From an uncultured Candidatus Melainabacteria bacterium (GTDB taxonomy: Bacteria > Cyanobacteriota > Vampirovibrionia > Gastranaerophilales > Gastranaerophilaceae): DNA of 64,000 nt. This document shows, one piece after another, positions 43,788 through 52,567 of the stretch. The stretch is from assembly GCA_934726055.1 (NCBI GenBank), contig CAKVCZ010000004.1:77289-141288 (forward strand). The letters are read 5' to 3'. Numbering within the stretch: the first letter of the stretch is position 1; each line of letters starts with the position of its first letter. The notes under the pieces were generated by a model. The model had not been told where the DNA came from and did not search any database. It was given only the letters and a program-made list of their open reading frames with translations. Made by a program: the position numbers and the translations under genes.

Positions 43788-44486
43788 CTATAAATAGTGT
43801 ACAGGTGCTTTTGATTTTTGTTCTATTTTCTTTTGGAACTTTGCTCGATTTTCTTTTGAGTTTAACAAGAAGTTTTGATAATATAGATTGTTTTTGTATT
43901 CATTATTAGCAAGAAATTCAGGATATTTTTTGTAGATATATTCATATACTTCCATCATTCTTCTGCTAGTTAATGGATGAGTAGAATGCCAGTCAAATCT
44001 GTATTGAGGTAGCGTTTTATTCATCATAACAATCATTGCAACAGGGTTGTATCCTGCATTTACCATAAAATCAACAGCTCTTTTATCAGCTTTATATTCA
44101 CTTTTTTTTGAACCCAACAGCCAAGAATTATTAAAGAATGAGAAATATCCTCTTAATGGTCCGTTATATCCATCAATACCATGGGAAATTTCATGAGAAA
44201 GTACTGCTGCAATTTCATCATCAGATTTTAAGCGGTCATACAAGCCTCTGTATAAGACTATTTCCCTATTACTATACGCGGTATAAGCATTTTTTGTTTT
44301 TGAAGAATCATAGTTAAATGTCATTCTTCTTTCAATACCATTTGAATTTAGTATTTTAAATCCTATGCTATCAATTTTGTTTTGAGCTTTGTTGATTGTG
44401 TCAGCATTTACTACTTCATTGCATCCTGCAAATGCTGATAAATTAAACATAAGTAAAGCTGATATTAATAAACTTAATTTTTTCAT
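43788..44486 (-). CDS. M48-family zinc metalloprotease, exported
   Basis: 232 residues. The zinc motif is HEISH (98-102) in AAVLSHEISHGIDG. The third ligand Glu lies in SEYKADKRAVDFM, and STHPLTSRRM is a conserved M48 element. The signal peptide ends with AFAGC, which could be a normal cleavage site or a weak lipobox. It resembles BepA/YfgC-type periplasmic proteases. It has a good promoter and AGGAAGG, and is first of a two-gene operon with the repeat protein, a possible substrate. Confidence 0.87.
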   Translation of the reverse strand: MKKLSLLISALLMFNLSAFAGCNEVVNADTINKAQNKIDSIGFKILNSNGIERRMTFNYDSSKTKNAYTAYSNREIVLYRGLYDRLKSDDEIAAVLSHEISHGIDGYNGPLRGYFSFFNNSWLLGSKKSEYKADKRAVDFMVNAGYNPVAMIVMMNKTLPQYRFDWHSTHPLTSRRMMEVYEYIYKKYPEFLANNEYKNNLYYQNFLLNSKENRAKFQKKIEQKSKAPVHYL

Positions 44487-44526
44487 ATATTGTCCTTCCT
44501 AAAATACTAAATCAAAATCTATTTAG

Positions 44527-44555
44527 ATTATATGAAGATTGTCTTAATATAGCAA
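44527..44555 (-). promoter_or_regulatory. Promoter of the M48 protease operon
   Basis: Minus strand TTGCTA (44555-44550), 17-base spacer, TATAAT (44532-44527), 40 bases before the ATG. Confidence 0.65.
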
Positions 44556-44573
44556 GTATTTATTAATATTTAT

Positions 44574-45887
44574 TTATTTGTTTTTCGTTCTAAGAACAGA
44601 GCAAAGTAGCCCAAAAGACATTAGTAGAGGATAAAACATTCCCTTTAGTATAGTAAAAGGAGTTGCTCCGATTGATATTGCAAGGCTGCTTGCAATAAGA
44701 ATTTGTGCTCCATAAGGAATCATTCCTTGAACGACACATGAAGTTGTATCAAGTAAGCTTGCTGTTCTGATAGGATTTACATTATATTTTTCTGACAATT
44801 CTTTTGCAATAGAACCTGACGTAATTATGGCAACCGTATTGTTTGCTGTAAATAAATTAATTATTCCAACAAGAAAACATATACCAATTTCGCAAGTTTT
44901 TTTGTTTTTTATCCATCTTCCTGTTTCTTTGATGATGTAGGTTATTCCGCCGTTGTATCTTACTAACAAAAGGAGTCCGCCTGCAAGCATTGCAACAATT
45001 AAAGTATTTGCCATACTCGTTGTACCATCACCAATGTAGCCAAAAGCATCGAAAATGTTAAACATTCCATAAGAAATGCCTATTAATGTATTAAGAATAG
45101 TGCCAAAAAGGAGTAAAAACATTACGTTTATTCCGGAAATACCTAATACAAGTAATAAAATATACGGTATGATTTTTATATAATTATCAAAAGAAAGAGC
45201 CGTATTTGTTATATTTGGATTAGTACTGGAAAAGATAGGTAAGGTATATAGCAAAATGCACAAAATTGCAGGAATTGTTATAATTCGTAAATTGTAAAGC
45301 ATTTCGTGTCGCATTTCAACATTTTGTGTTCTGCTTGCAGCAATTTTTGTGTCGGAAATCAAAGACATGTTATCGCCAAACATTGCACCACCAACAGTAG
45401 CTCCTAGAACAAAAGAAGGATTTAAGCCGACTGCCTGCGATATAGAAACAGCAATTGGAACAATTGCTGCTATTGTTCCGCATGATGTACCGATAGATAA
45501 AGAAATCAGTGCGGAGATAATGAATAGTCCTAATACCATAAATTGAGCTGGGATAAAGTGCTGTGCAATTGCAACCATTGCTTCAACTCCACCTACTGCT
45601 TTTGCACTGGCTGTAAATGCTCCTGCAAGAATAAAGATTAAGCACATAATCATTATATCTTTATTGCCCATTCCGAGTGCAAACAGTTCAATTTTTTTGC
45701 TTAATTTTTCTTTGTGGTTAAGTATTAGAGCAGTAGCGGATGATATTATAAACGCTACTGTCATTGGTACACGTGAAAAATCTCTTGTCCATAGAGAAAA
45801 CCCAAAGTAAAATATTACAAATACAATAAATGGTATTATCGCCTTGAAACTGCATTCTCTCCATTGTTGAGTTTCTTTATTATCCAT
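44574..45887 (-). CDS. NhaC-family Na+/H+ antiporter
   Basis: About 437 residues, some eleven membrane helices. SIGTSCGTIAAIVPIAVSI and GGAMFGDNMSLISDT are the paired conserved helices of NhaC-type antiporters. DTTSCVVQGMIPYGAQ is the second-half equivalent. It exchanges sodium (or a dicarboxylate, as in malate-lactate NhaC relatives) for protons at the inner membrane. The start at 45887 has GAGGA 8 bases upstream; a longer frame to 45929 lacks support. It overlaps the SGNH hydrolase gene by 8 bases. Confidence 0.87.
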   Translation of the reverse strand: MDNKETQQWRECSFKAIIPFIVFVIFYFGFSLWTRDFSRVPMTVAFIISSATALILNHKEKLSKKIELFALGMGNKDIMIMCLIFILAGAFTASAKAVGGVEAMVAIAQHFIPAQFMVLGLFIISALISLSIGTSCGTIAAIVPIAVSISQAVGLNPSFVLGATVGGAMFGDNMSLISDTKIAASRTQNVEMRHEMLYNLRIITIPAILCILLYTLPIFSSTNPNITNTALSFDNYIKIIPYILLLVLGISGINVMFLLLFGTILNTLIGISYGMFNIFDAFGYIGDGTTSMANTLIVAMLAGGLLLLVRYNGGITYIIKETGRWIKNKKTCEIGICFLVGIINLFTANNTVAIITSGSIAKELSEKYNVNPIRTASLLDTTSCVVQGMIPYGAQILIASSLAISIGATPFTILKGMFYPLLMSFGLLCSVLRTKNK

Positions 45888-46503
45888 TGTAAATTTCCTC
45901 CAGAATGTATTTTGATATTTCTGTTGCAATTGTTTTGTGTGTTTTTATATCATAGTGCAGTCCATCAATTTCTGATGGTTCTGCAAATTTATTTATATCA
46001 AATATTTTGCAATTAAAGATTTGAGCCAATTTTTTGTATGTTTTCCCAACTTTTTTAGACTTCCCAATACTTGTTTCATCAAATTGATTTCTAAAATGAC
46101 TTTTTAGTATATCTTCATATAATACCACAGGAGGAATAAGAATTAAATTATTACTTTTTTCTTTTGCTATTAATATTAAATTTTCCAAACCTCTTTCTAT
46201 TGTTTTAAAATTTACATCATATTTGAATTGTAAGTCGTTTGTACCGATAGATAAAATAATTATATCAATGTTTTGAAATTTTGATAAAATTTTGGGAAAA
46301 TGTCTTTGTGCAGAATATAAAAATCCATCAGGGTTTTTCACAAAGCCCGTTCTGTTATTTAAGCCTTCTTCAATGATTTCATATTCATTTGCAAGGGTAT
46401 TTTTTAATATACCAGTCCATCTTGAATTTTCATCATATCTTGTTCCATCAAGTGGGTTGAATCCGTATATATTTGAATCTCCATAGCATAGTATTTTTTT
46501 CAT
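45880..46503 (-). CDS. SGNH/GDSL-family hydrolase (esterase)
   Basis: About 207 residues. Block I is CYGDSNIYGFNP (the catalytic Ser is in GDSN), Block II has a Gly-rich turn, Block III is SIGTNDLQF, and Block V is DGLHYD with catalytic Asp and His. There is no signal peptide, so it is cytoplasmic. It may deacetylate sugars or cleave small esters. The second ATG (46503) has GGAAG at proper spacing and was preferred to 46515. Confidence 0.83.
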   Translation of the reverse strand: MKKILCYGDSNIYGFNPLDGTRYDENSRWTGILKNTLANEYEIIEEGLNNRTGFVKNPDGFLYSAQRHFPKILSKFQNIDIIILSIGTNDLQFKYDVNFKTIERGLENLILIAKEKSNNLILIPPVVLYEDILKSHFRNQFDETSIGKSKKVGKTYKKLAQIFNCKIFDINKFAEPSEIDGLHYDIKTHKTIATEISKYILEEIYNG

Positions 46504-46519
46504 TTTTTCTTCCATTTTT

Positions 46520-47182
46520 TTATTTTGTCGCTAAATTGTAGCTTTCATCGATTCTGTTACAAATATCTTCCATTTTTGTTGTGTTGTCAAGAATTATTGA
46601 TATCCAGTGTTTTTTATTCATGTGGTATCCTGGATATATGTTTTTTTGTTTTATTAATTCAGGTAATTCTTCTGTTTTTGCCCTTAAATCAATTACTTCA
46701 ACTTTTTCTTGAGAATCAATCCCCAGCTTTTCTTTTTTTACTGTAAGAATTGCAAGATACCATTTCTGATTGTCTTTTCTTCTGGTAACTGCATTATCGG
46801 GGAATTTTTCCCACAGATATTCAACGTCATCGTTATATTTGTTTTTTATGTATTTTATGACATCAATTGTTTGTGGAAATTTAAAAATTTGTTTATCAAA
46901 ACATTTTTTAGCTATGTCTTCAAGAATATTTGTATATTCTTCTCGAATTTTTCCGACAAAGCTGCCTTCAGCATCTGTCAAGTGTAGAGTATATATTTCA
47001 TTTGTATCGGTTTCTATTACTTGAGTTTTTATGTTTTTATTTGTATCAATTTCAACTTTTAATATAAATTCTCCATCAAGAAGCTCACAAGAATATGTAT
47101 AGGTACCTTCTTTATACATAAATCCGTATTCTAAGAGATTTTTGGGATTAATTGTTGTATTTTTAAATATATTATTTATCAT
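46520..47182 (-). CDS. MmcQ/YjbR-family protein
   Basis: About 220 residues. The C-terminal half matches the MmcQ/YjbR (CyaY-like fold) family: LWEKFPDNAVTRRKDNQKWY, VEVIDLRA, and YPGYHMNKKHWISIIL. The family may bind DNA; its role is not settled. The start at 47182 lies just after the regulator's stop. A longer frame from 47242 would overlap it by 53 bases and has no better ribosome site. Confidence 0.75.
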   Translation of the reverse strand: MINNIFKNTTINPKNLLEYGFMYKEGTYTYSCELLDGEFILKVEIDTNKNIKTQVIETDTNEIYTLHLTDAEGSFVGKIREEYTNILEDIAKKCFDKQIFKFPQTIDVIKYIKNKYNDDVEYLWEKFPDNAVTRRKDNQKWYLAILTVKKEKLGIDSQEKVEVIDLRAKTEELPELIKQKNIYPGYHMNKKHWISIILDNTTKMEDICNRIDESYNLATK

Positions 47183-47189
47183 TTCCCTA

Positions 47190-47702
47190 TTAATTTCCAC
47201 ATCCGCAGCATTTGCTGTTGTCAAAGTTTGCTTTATTCGCAATACAATTTGTGCATTTTTCTTGCATTTTTCCGTTATTTACAAAATACTGAAAGCTTTT
47301 TATCCATTTTGGTTCTTTGCAGGAGCAATTTTGCATAAAAGTTAAATATTCAATAAATCTATCTAAAACTTCTTCTGTCATTGAAAATTCAATATTGTTA
47401 GCAGATTCTTCAACAGACTCTTTTTGCATTAATAAGCATTTTTCTAAAAAGTTACAAATAATGCTGTGTCTTTTTAATTTTTTCGCAATTTTACGTTCGC
47501 CTTTTGTTGTTATTGTAATTATGCCGTATGGTTCGTAATTCACGTATCCTTTTTGGCTAAGAGTTTTAATTGCTTGCGATGTAGATGCTATTCCTATATC
47601 CAATTTTGTGGCAACATCTTTGACTCTTGCAGCTTTGTTTTTATTCACAATTTCGTAAACTGCATTTAAATATTTTTCTAAACTTTGAGTTAAATCTTTC
47701 AT
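47190..47702 (-). CDS. DtxR/MntR-family regulator with degenerate metal site and cysteine clusters
   Basis: 170 residues. An N-terminal winged helix (ARVKDVATKLDIGIASTSQAI) is followed by a helical dimer domain. The classical metal ligands are largely missing. Positions equal to MntR Asp8 and Glu11 are Lys10 and Asn13, and the conserved His of LEH is Phe (NNIEFSM). One His remains in KRHSII. Instead there are cysteines throughout the C-terminus (NCSCKEPKW, KCTNC, KCCGCGN). This suggests a different sensor, such as an Fe-S cluster, zinc or redox. It is divergent from mnmA-bioB-cysK, which may be its target. Confidence 0.78.
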   Translation of the reverse strand: MKDLTQSLEKYLNAVYEIVNKNKAARVKDVATKLDIGIASTSQAIKTLSQKGYVNYEPYGIITITTKGERKIAKKLKRHSIICNFLEKCLLMQKESVEESANNIEFSMTEEVLDRFIEYLTFMQNCSCKEPKWIKSFQYFVNNGKMQEKCTNCIANKANFDNSKCCGCGN

Positions 47703-47744
47703 AAAATATTTATATCATAAAAATTTTAATTAATAAAATATATA

Positions 47745-47773
47745 TTGCATTAATATAGTGTTCGTGCTATGTT
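47745..47773 (+). promoter_or_regulatory. Candidate promoter of mnmA-bioB-cysK
   Basis: TTGCAT (47745-47750), 17-base spacer, TATGTT (47768-47773), about 48 bases before the GTG start. An AT-rich palindrome ATTTTA-ATTAA-TAAAAT lies just upstream, near 47722-47740, and could be a regulator site. Confidence 0.4.
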
Positions 47774-47821
47774 ATGGTATGCCATAAAAAATATGTTAAC
47801 ACATAAAATAAAGGAGCAAAA

Positions 47822-48928
47822 GTGAAAATACTTGTAGGACTATCAGGGGGTGTAGATTCATCTGTTTGTGCAGCAATGTTAAAAGAACAAGGACATGATG
47901 TTATTGGAGTAACAATGTCTATTTGGGGAAAAGATGGTGTTTACAAAAAAATTCAAGAAAAAATGAATAGCCAATTTTCAAATAAAAGACATGGTGCATG
48001 TTTAGGTCCAAGTGAAAAAGAAGATATTGAGGTTGCCCAAAGAGTTGCTAAACAAATTGGAATTGATTTTCATGTGTTTGATTGTGCAAAGCAATATGAA
48101 GAGATTGTGTTGAATAATTTTAAAAAAGAGTATCTTTCCGGTCGCACTCCAAATCCTTGTGTTTGGTGTAATGCTCTTATAAAATTTGAATTATTGCCTC
48201 ATTTGGCAAAAGAAAATGGTATTAAATTTGATAAATTTGCAACGGGGCATTATGCGAGAGTAGAAGAAATCTCAGAAGGTGATTATATTTTAAAAAAGGG
48301 CATAGAACCCAAAAAAGATCAATCTTATTTTTTGTATAGATTGACTAAAAATCAATTAAAAAATATTATATTACCTCTTGGAGTATATTCAAAAAAACAA
48401 ATAAGAGAGTATGCAAAAAATATGGGATTAGCTGTTGCAGATAAACCTGACAGTCAAGATTTTTACGAAGGTGATTATAACGAATTATTGCAAGTTGATG
48501 ACAAAATCGGAAATATTGTTGATGAAAGTGGTAATATTTTGGGGCAGCATAGAGGTTTTTGGAATTACACTGTAGGACAGAGAAAGGGGCTTGGTGTAAG
48601 TTCAAGTGAACCTCTTTACGTTACTGAGTTAAAAAAGGATTCAAATGAAGTTGTGGTTGGTTTCAAAAATTCAACTATGAAAAATACTTTAATTGCTAAT
48701 AAATTAAATTGGATTGGCTTTAAAAATACTGATATAGAGTTTGTCTGTGAAGCAAAAATAAGATCTTCTCAAATTCCGCAAAAAGTTATTGTAAAACTTT
48801 TAGATGAGCAGAAAATGGAAGTTGAATTTGAAAATATGCAAAGTAATATAACAATCGGACAATCAATAGTTTTATATGATGATGAGGTTGTTTTGGGTGG
48901 TGGAATAATAGATGAGGTAGTAAAATAA
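47822..48928 (+). CDS. mnmA: tRNA 2-thiouridylase MnmA, variant lacking the second catalytic cysteine
   Basis: 368 residues, GTG start with AAAGGAG. The PP-loop is SGGVDS (8-13). GRTPNPCVWCN holds C113 and C116. YTVGQRKGLGV is conserved. It thiolates U34 of Lys, Glu and Gln tRNAs. Where most MnmA proteins have a Cys that forms the persulfide (about residue 215), this one reads PDSQDFYEGDY with Tyr215. The region before the first Cys (GACLGPSEKEDIE) also differs from the usual CCS block. It resembles a divergent anaerobe subgroup, so the sulfur route may differ. Confidence 0.87.
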   Translation: MKILVGLSGGVDSSVCAAMLKEQGHDVIGVTMSIWGKDGVYKKIQEKMNSQFSNKRHGACLGPSEKEDIEVAQRVAKQIGIDFHVFDCAKQYEEIVLNNFKKEYLSGRTPNPCVWCNALIKFELLPHLAKENGIKFDKFATGHYARVEEISEGDYILKKGIEPKKDQSYFLYRLTKNQLKNIILPLGVYSKKQIREYAKNMGLAVADKPDSQDFYEGDYNELLQVDDKIGNIVDESGNILGQHRGFWNYTVGQRKGLGVSSSEPLYVTELKKDSNEVVVGFKNSTMKNTLIANKLNWIGFKNTDIEFVCEAKIRSSQIPQKVIVKLLDEQKMEVEFENMQSNITIGQSIVLYDDEVVLGGGIIDEVVK

Positions 48929-49857
48929 TGGAAATTAATAAAGAAAATTTACTCAAATTGTATGAGTTAGAGTTAGATAAATTAATTGAAATATCAAATA
49001 GTATAACAAAAGAAAACTTTGATAATACAGTAGAAGTCTGTTCGATAATAAGTGCAAAAACAGGTAATTGTGGTGAAAATTGTAAATATTGTTCACAAAG
49101 TAGAACAAGTAAAGCAAAAATCAATTGTCATCCTCTTTTATCTGTTGAAGAAGTGAAAAATGCAGCAATGAGAGCAAAAGAATGCGGTGCTAAGAGATTT
49201 TGTATTGTTACATCCGGCAGGACAGTTGAAGAAAATGATTTTCCGCGTATAATTGAAATGATAGAGGCTGTTGCATCTATTGAGGGTTTGCACTGCTGTG
49301 CATCATTAGGTTTTTTGTCAGAAGAACAAATTAAAAAGATAAAAGAGGCAGGTGTAGAACGATTTAATCATAATATAAATACTTCACCTGAATATTACAA
49401 AAGTATATGTTCAACGCATGATTTCAAAGACAGAGTTGAAATGGTAGAAAAGTTGCAAAAAGCAGGAATAGAAGCGTGTACAGGTGTAATAATCGGCATG
49501 GGTGAAACAAGAGAAGATAGAGTTGATATGGCTCTATGTTTACGCTCACTTAATCCAAAGACTATTCCAATAAATGTTTTAAATCCTATTAAAGGTACAG
49601 AATTGGAAAATTATTCTAATCTTATTTCAGAAGATGAAATTTTAAAAACAATTTGTATATTCAGAATCGCTGTTCCAAAGGCTATTTTAAGATATGCTGG
49701 TGGAAGAGATATAGGTTTATCAGAACATTCTCAAATTTTAGGTTTGAAAGCAGGAATAAATGGAATGTTAATGGGAGATTATTTAACTACAAAAGGCACA
49801 GAAAAATCAAAAGATATAGAAATGATTGAAAACTTAAATTTAAGTTTATCAAAATAA
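48928..49857 (+). CDS. bioB: Biotin synthase
   Basis: 309 residues, radical SAM. The cluster motif CGENCKYC (preceded by GN) gives C48, C52 and C55. FNHNINTSPEYY, GMGETREDR and RYAGGRD are BioB landmarks. It inserts sulfur into dethiobiotin. No other bio genes are in the window, so it may serve scavenged dethiobiotin. The ATG overlaps the mnmA stop by one base, and cysK follows 12 bases later: three sulfur-handling enzymes in one transcript. Confidence 0.93.
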   Translation: MEINKENLLKLYELELDKLIEISNSITKENFDNTVEVCSIISAKTGNCGENCKYCSQSRTSKAKINCHPLLSVEEVKNAAMRAKECGAKRFCIVTSGRTVEENDFPRIIEMIEAVASIEGLHCCASLGFLSEEQIKKIKEAGVERFNHNINTSPEYYKSICSTHDFKDRVEMVEKLQKAGIEACTGVIIGMGETREDRVDMALCLRSLNPKTIPINVLNPIKGTELENYSNLISEDEILKTICIFRIAVPKAILRYAGGRDIGLSEHSQILGLKAGINGMLMGDYLTTKGTEKSKDIEMIENLNLSLSK

Positions 49858-49869
49858 TAGGAGAAATTT

Positions 49870-50886
49870 ATGGCAAAATATTCAAATATAACTGAATTAA
49901 TTGGAAACACACCACTTGTTAAAATCAACAAACTTGCACCGGAAGGTTCTAACTTATATGCAAAGGTTGAATATTTTAATCCTGCGGGTTCTATCAAAGA
50001 CAGAATCGCTTTTGCAATGATTGAAGATGCTGAAAAGAAAGGATTAATTGAAGCAGGAAAGACAACGTTAATAGAGCCAACAAGTGGAAATACCGGTATT
50101 GGTCTTGCTTTAGTTGCTGCCGTAAAAGGTTATAAACTTATTTTAACAATGCCGGAAACAATGAGTAAAGAACGTAGAATGTTGCTTCGTGGTTACGGTG
50201 CCAAATTAGTATTAACTGAAGGTTCTAAAGGAATGAAAGGTGCTATTGAGAAGGCAAATGAATTAAATTCACAAATTGAAAATTCAATGATATTGCAGCA
50301 ATTTAAAAATATGGCAAATCCTCAAATGCATTATAATACAACTGCAAATGAAATTTGGAGAGATATGGAAGGTAATGTTGATATTGTTGTCGCTGGGGTT
50401 GGAACAGGTGGAACGATATCAGGTATTTCTAAAAAATTAAAAGAATTAAATCCGAATTTAAAAGCGATTGCAGTTGAACCTGAATCTAGTCCTGTTCTAT
50501 CAAAAGGCATGGCAGGTTCTCATAAAATTCAGGGAATTGGTGCAGGATTTGTGCCTGACACATTTAACAGAGATGTTATAGATGAGATTATTACTGTTGA
50601 AGATGATGATGCAATAAATATGGCTCGTTTTTCAGCATTTATAGAAGGTTTATTAATTGGAATATCTTCTGGTGCAGCTTTGTGGGCTGCGGTAGAAGTA
50701 GCTAAAAGACCTGAAAATTTCGGTAAAAATATTGTTGTAATCTTGCCGGATTGCGGAGAACGTTATCTTTCAAGTGTTCTTTTTGAGGATTGTAAAGAAA
50801 TATCTGATGAAGATATAAAAACTTTTATCAACAATTCTTGCGAGGGTAAAAGCGGTTGCAATTGCAAAAATTGCCATAATCAGTAG
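49870..50886 (+). CDS. cysK: Cysteine synthase with cysteine-rich C-terminal tail
   Basis: 338 residues, PLP fold II. K43 in NPAGSIKDRIAFAM forms the Schiff base. PTSGNTGIGLA and GVGTGGTISGISK are PLP phosphate loops. It makes cysteine from O-acetylserine and sulfide. The end adds a tail of about 15 residues, CEGKSGCNCKNCHNQ, with four cysteines, absent from typical CysK (about 310-325 residues). The tail may bind metal or carry sulfane sulfur to the neighbouring MnmA/BioB system. AGGAG precedes the ATG. Confidence 0.92.
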   Translation: MAKYSNITELIGNTPLVKINKLAPEGSNLYAKVEYFNPAGSIKDRIAFAMIEDAEKKGLIEAGKTTLIEPTSGNTGIGLALVAAVKGYKLILTMPETMSKERRMLLRGYGAKLVLTEGSKGMKGAIEKANELNSQIENSMILQQFKNMANPQMHYNTTANEIWRDMEGNVDIVVAGVGTGGTISGISKKLKELNPNLKAIAVEPESSPVLSKGMAGSHKIQGIGAGFVPDTFNRDVIDEIITVEDDDAINMARFSAFIEGLLIGISSGAALWAAVEVAKRPENFGKNIVVILPDCGERYLSSVLFEDCKEISDEDIKTFINNSCEGKSGCNCKNCHNQ

Positions 50887-50889
50887 CTT

Positions 50890-52527
50890 TTAATATTCAA
50901 AAGTAACAATTGTCCAATTGCCGAGAGCTTCATATCTTATGTTCTTGGCATTAATTGGAATTGTTTTTATTATTTCATTCCTAATATCAGAAAAAACAAG
51001 ATACAATAGCGGAACTTTTTTATACAATTGTTCATTGTATATTATGTTCGTAATTGTATTTTCATCTAAAAATGATACTGAATCTAAAAATACAAAGCTA
51101 ACCTTTTGTCCTTTCTTCATTTTGAAATATACCTGATTGTTTATTTCAAAGATTAATTTGCTACCAATAAATTTGTTCTGAGGCAAAACTGAGTTTGCAA
51201 AAGTGGAACGATATTTGTCTTTACCTTCTATTACCGCTTGTTTGTACGTTAATTCCGGCAGATAAAATTCATTAAAGTTACCTTTGTGGATTTCAAGTAC
51301 ATTAAATTTTGAAAAATCTTGATATTTTTCAAATCTGTATTTTGGATAGTATGTTAATACAATAAAGTCATTTTCTTTCAAATTGGCATGTTGAATTAAT
51401 TCTGCAACATACTTGTTTCCTTCTTCTCTTGGTAGATAACTTACATATCTTGGTGTTAATACAAACAAGAATTGTAAGCTAAAGAATATTGAAAATACTA
51501 AGATTTTAAACCATTTCTTATCGCAAGAATCAATTGTTGAACAGAAAATTAAAATTAATATAGGATATATTTCAATAATATATTTTGATTCAAAAACTAA
51601 TTTTCCAGTTAGTGCAGCAATAATTGCTACTATAAATGTTCCAAGTGCGATGTAACCTATTTGATTTTCGTATCGTAAGTATCTATCAAATATTGCTGCA
51701 AACATTACAACTACTGCAATGCAAGATGATATTGCTGCAAATACGGTTATATAATTAAAACTATGTAAGTTTTCAACTAAGGAAACATTTGCTATAACTG
51801 GAGAAAAATAGTCGCTTATGAATTGAAGAACTCTATAAAAGCTAAATGAGGCCCACCATTGAGAAAAAGAAACGGTAGTAAATATTTTTATTGTAAATGG
51901 TAAAGCCGTTAAAAATAAAATTCCGCTTGTTATCAATAATTTCAATATGATATTTTTGAATTGCTTATATAACTTAAAGCATATAAAGCAAATATCAAAA
52001 AAAACGTAAACAAAACCAATTGTGTGAGTAAATAAAATTAGAAAGTTAAATATAAGTAATCCAATAAGATTTTTTTTGTTTGGTTTTTGAATAATCCTTA
52101 TTGTAAAATATAGAGAGAGTGCGGAAAATAAAAATAGTAAACTGTAAAATCGTACTTCTTGGGAGTAATAGACCAAAAAACTGCTAAGTGCAGTAAATAA
52201 TGCACACATTACTCCTGTAAGTTTGTTTTTTTCCCTGCCGACCATATACATTGCAGGAATGGCAATGATTCCAGGAATTATTGAGGATAGTCTTAATAAT
52301 ATGTCGCTGTTAGAAAAAAGCGTAATAAATTTTAGGTAAATATAGTAAAAAGGCATGTGGCATTGTGTTAAAATCCCATGGATAAAACCTTTGCCAATTG
52401 GAATAGATGAAATATACCAAGAAACGTATTCATCATTCCATAAACCGCCCGCTTTATAAAATCCTATTAATCTTAGAATTGTGCCTATTAATGTTATAAT
52501 TGCTATATAAAAAATTGATATATTCAT
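50890..52527 (-). CDS. GT-C membrane glycosyltransferase (ArnT/PMT-like)
   Basis: 545 residues, about ten to twelve membrane helices plus a soluble C-terminal domain. The first loop contains LWNDEYVSW, the Asp/Glu catalytic signature of lipid-linked glycosyltransferases. VYYSQEVRFYSL is a second conserved loop. It would transfer a sugar from a polyprenyl phosphate carrier on the periplasmic side to a lipid or protein. The divergent GT2 gene 40 bases away encodes a polyprenyl-phosphate-sugar synthase type, a natural partner. It nearly abuts the cysK end (3 bases, convergent). Confidence 0.83.
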   Translation of the reverse strand: MNISIFYIAIITLIGTILRLIGFYKAGGLWNDEYVSWYISSIPIGKGFIHGILTQCHMPFYYIYLKFITLFSNSDILLRLSSIIPGIIAIPAMYMVGREKNKLTGVMCALFTALSSFLVYYSQEVRFYSLLFLFSALSLYFTIRIIQKPNKKNLIGLLIFNFLILFTHTIGFVYVFFDICFICFKLYKQFKNIILKLLITSGILFLTALPFTIKIFTTVSFSQWWASFSFYRVLQFISDYFSPVIANVSLVENLHSFNYITVFAAISSCIAVVVMFAAIFDRYLRYENQIGYIALGTFIVAIIAALTGKLVFESKYIIEIYPILILIFCSTIDSCDKKWFKILVFSIFFSLQFLFVLTPRYVSYLPREEGNKYVAELIQHANLKENDFIVLTYYPKYRFEKYQDFSKFNVLEIHKGNFNEFYLPELTYKQAVIEGKDKYRSTFANSVLPQNKFIGSKLIFEINNQVYFKMKKGQKVSFVFLDSVSFLDENTITNIIYNEQLYKKVPLLYLVFSDIRNEIIKTIPINAKNIRYEALGNWTIVTFEY

Positions 52528-52567
52528 AACTTAATTGTATAATAAAAAATAAATTAAGGAATTGATT

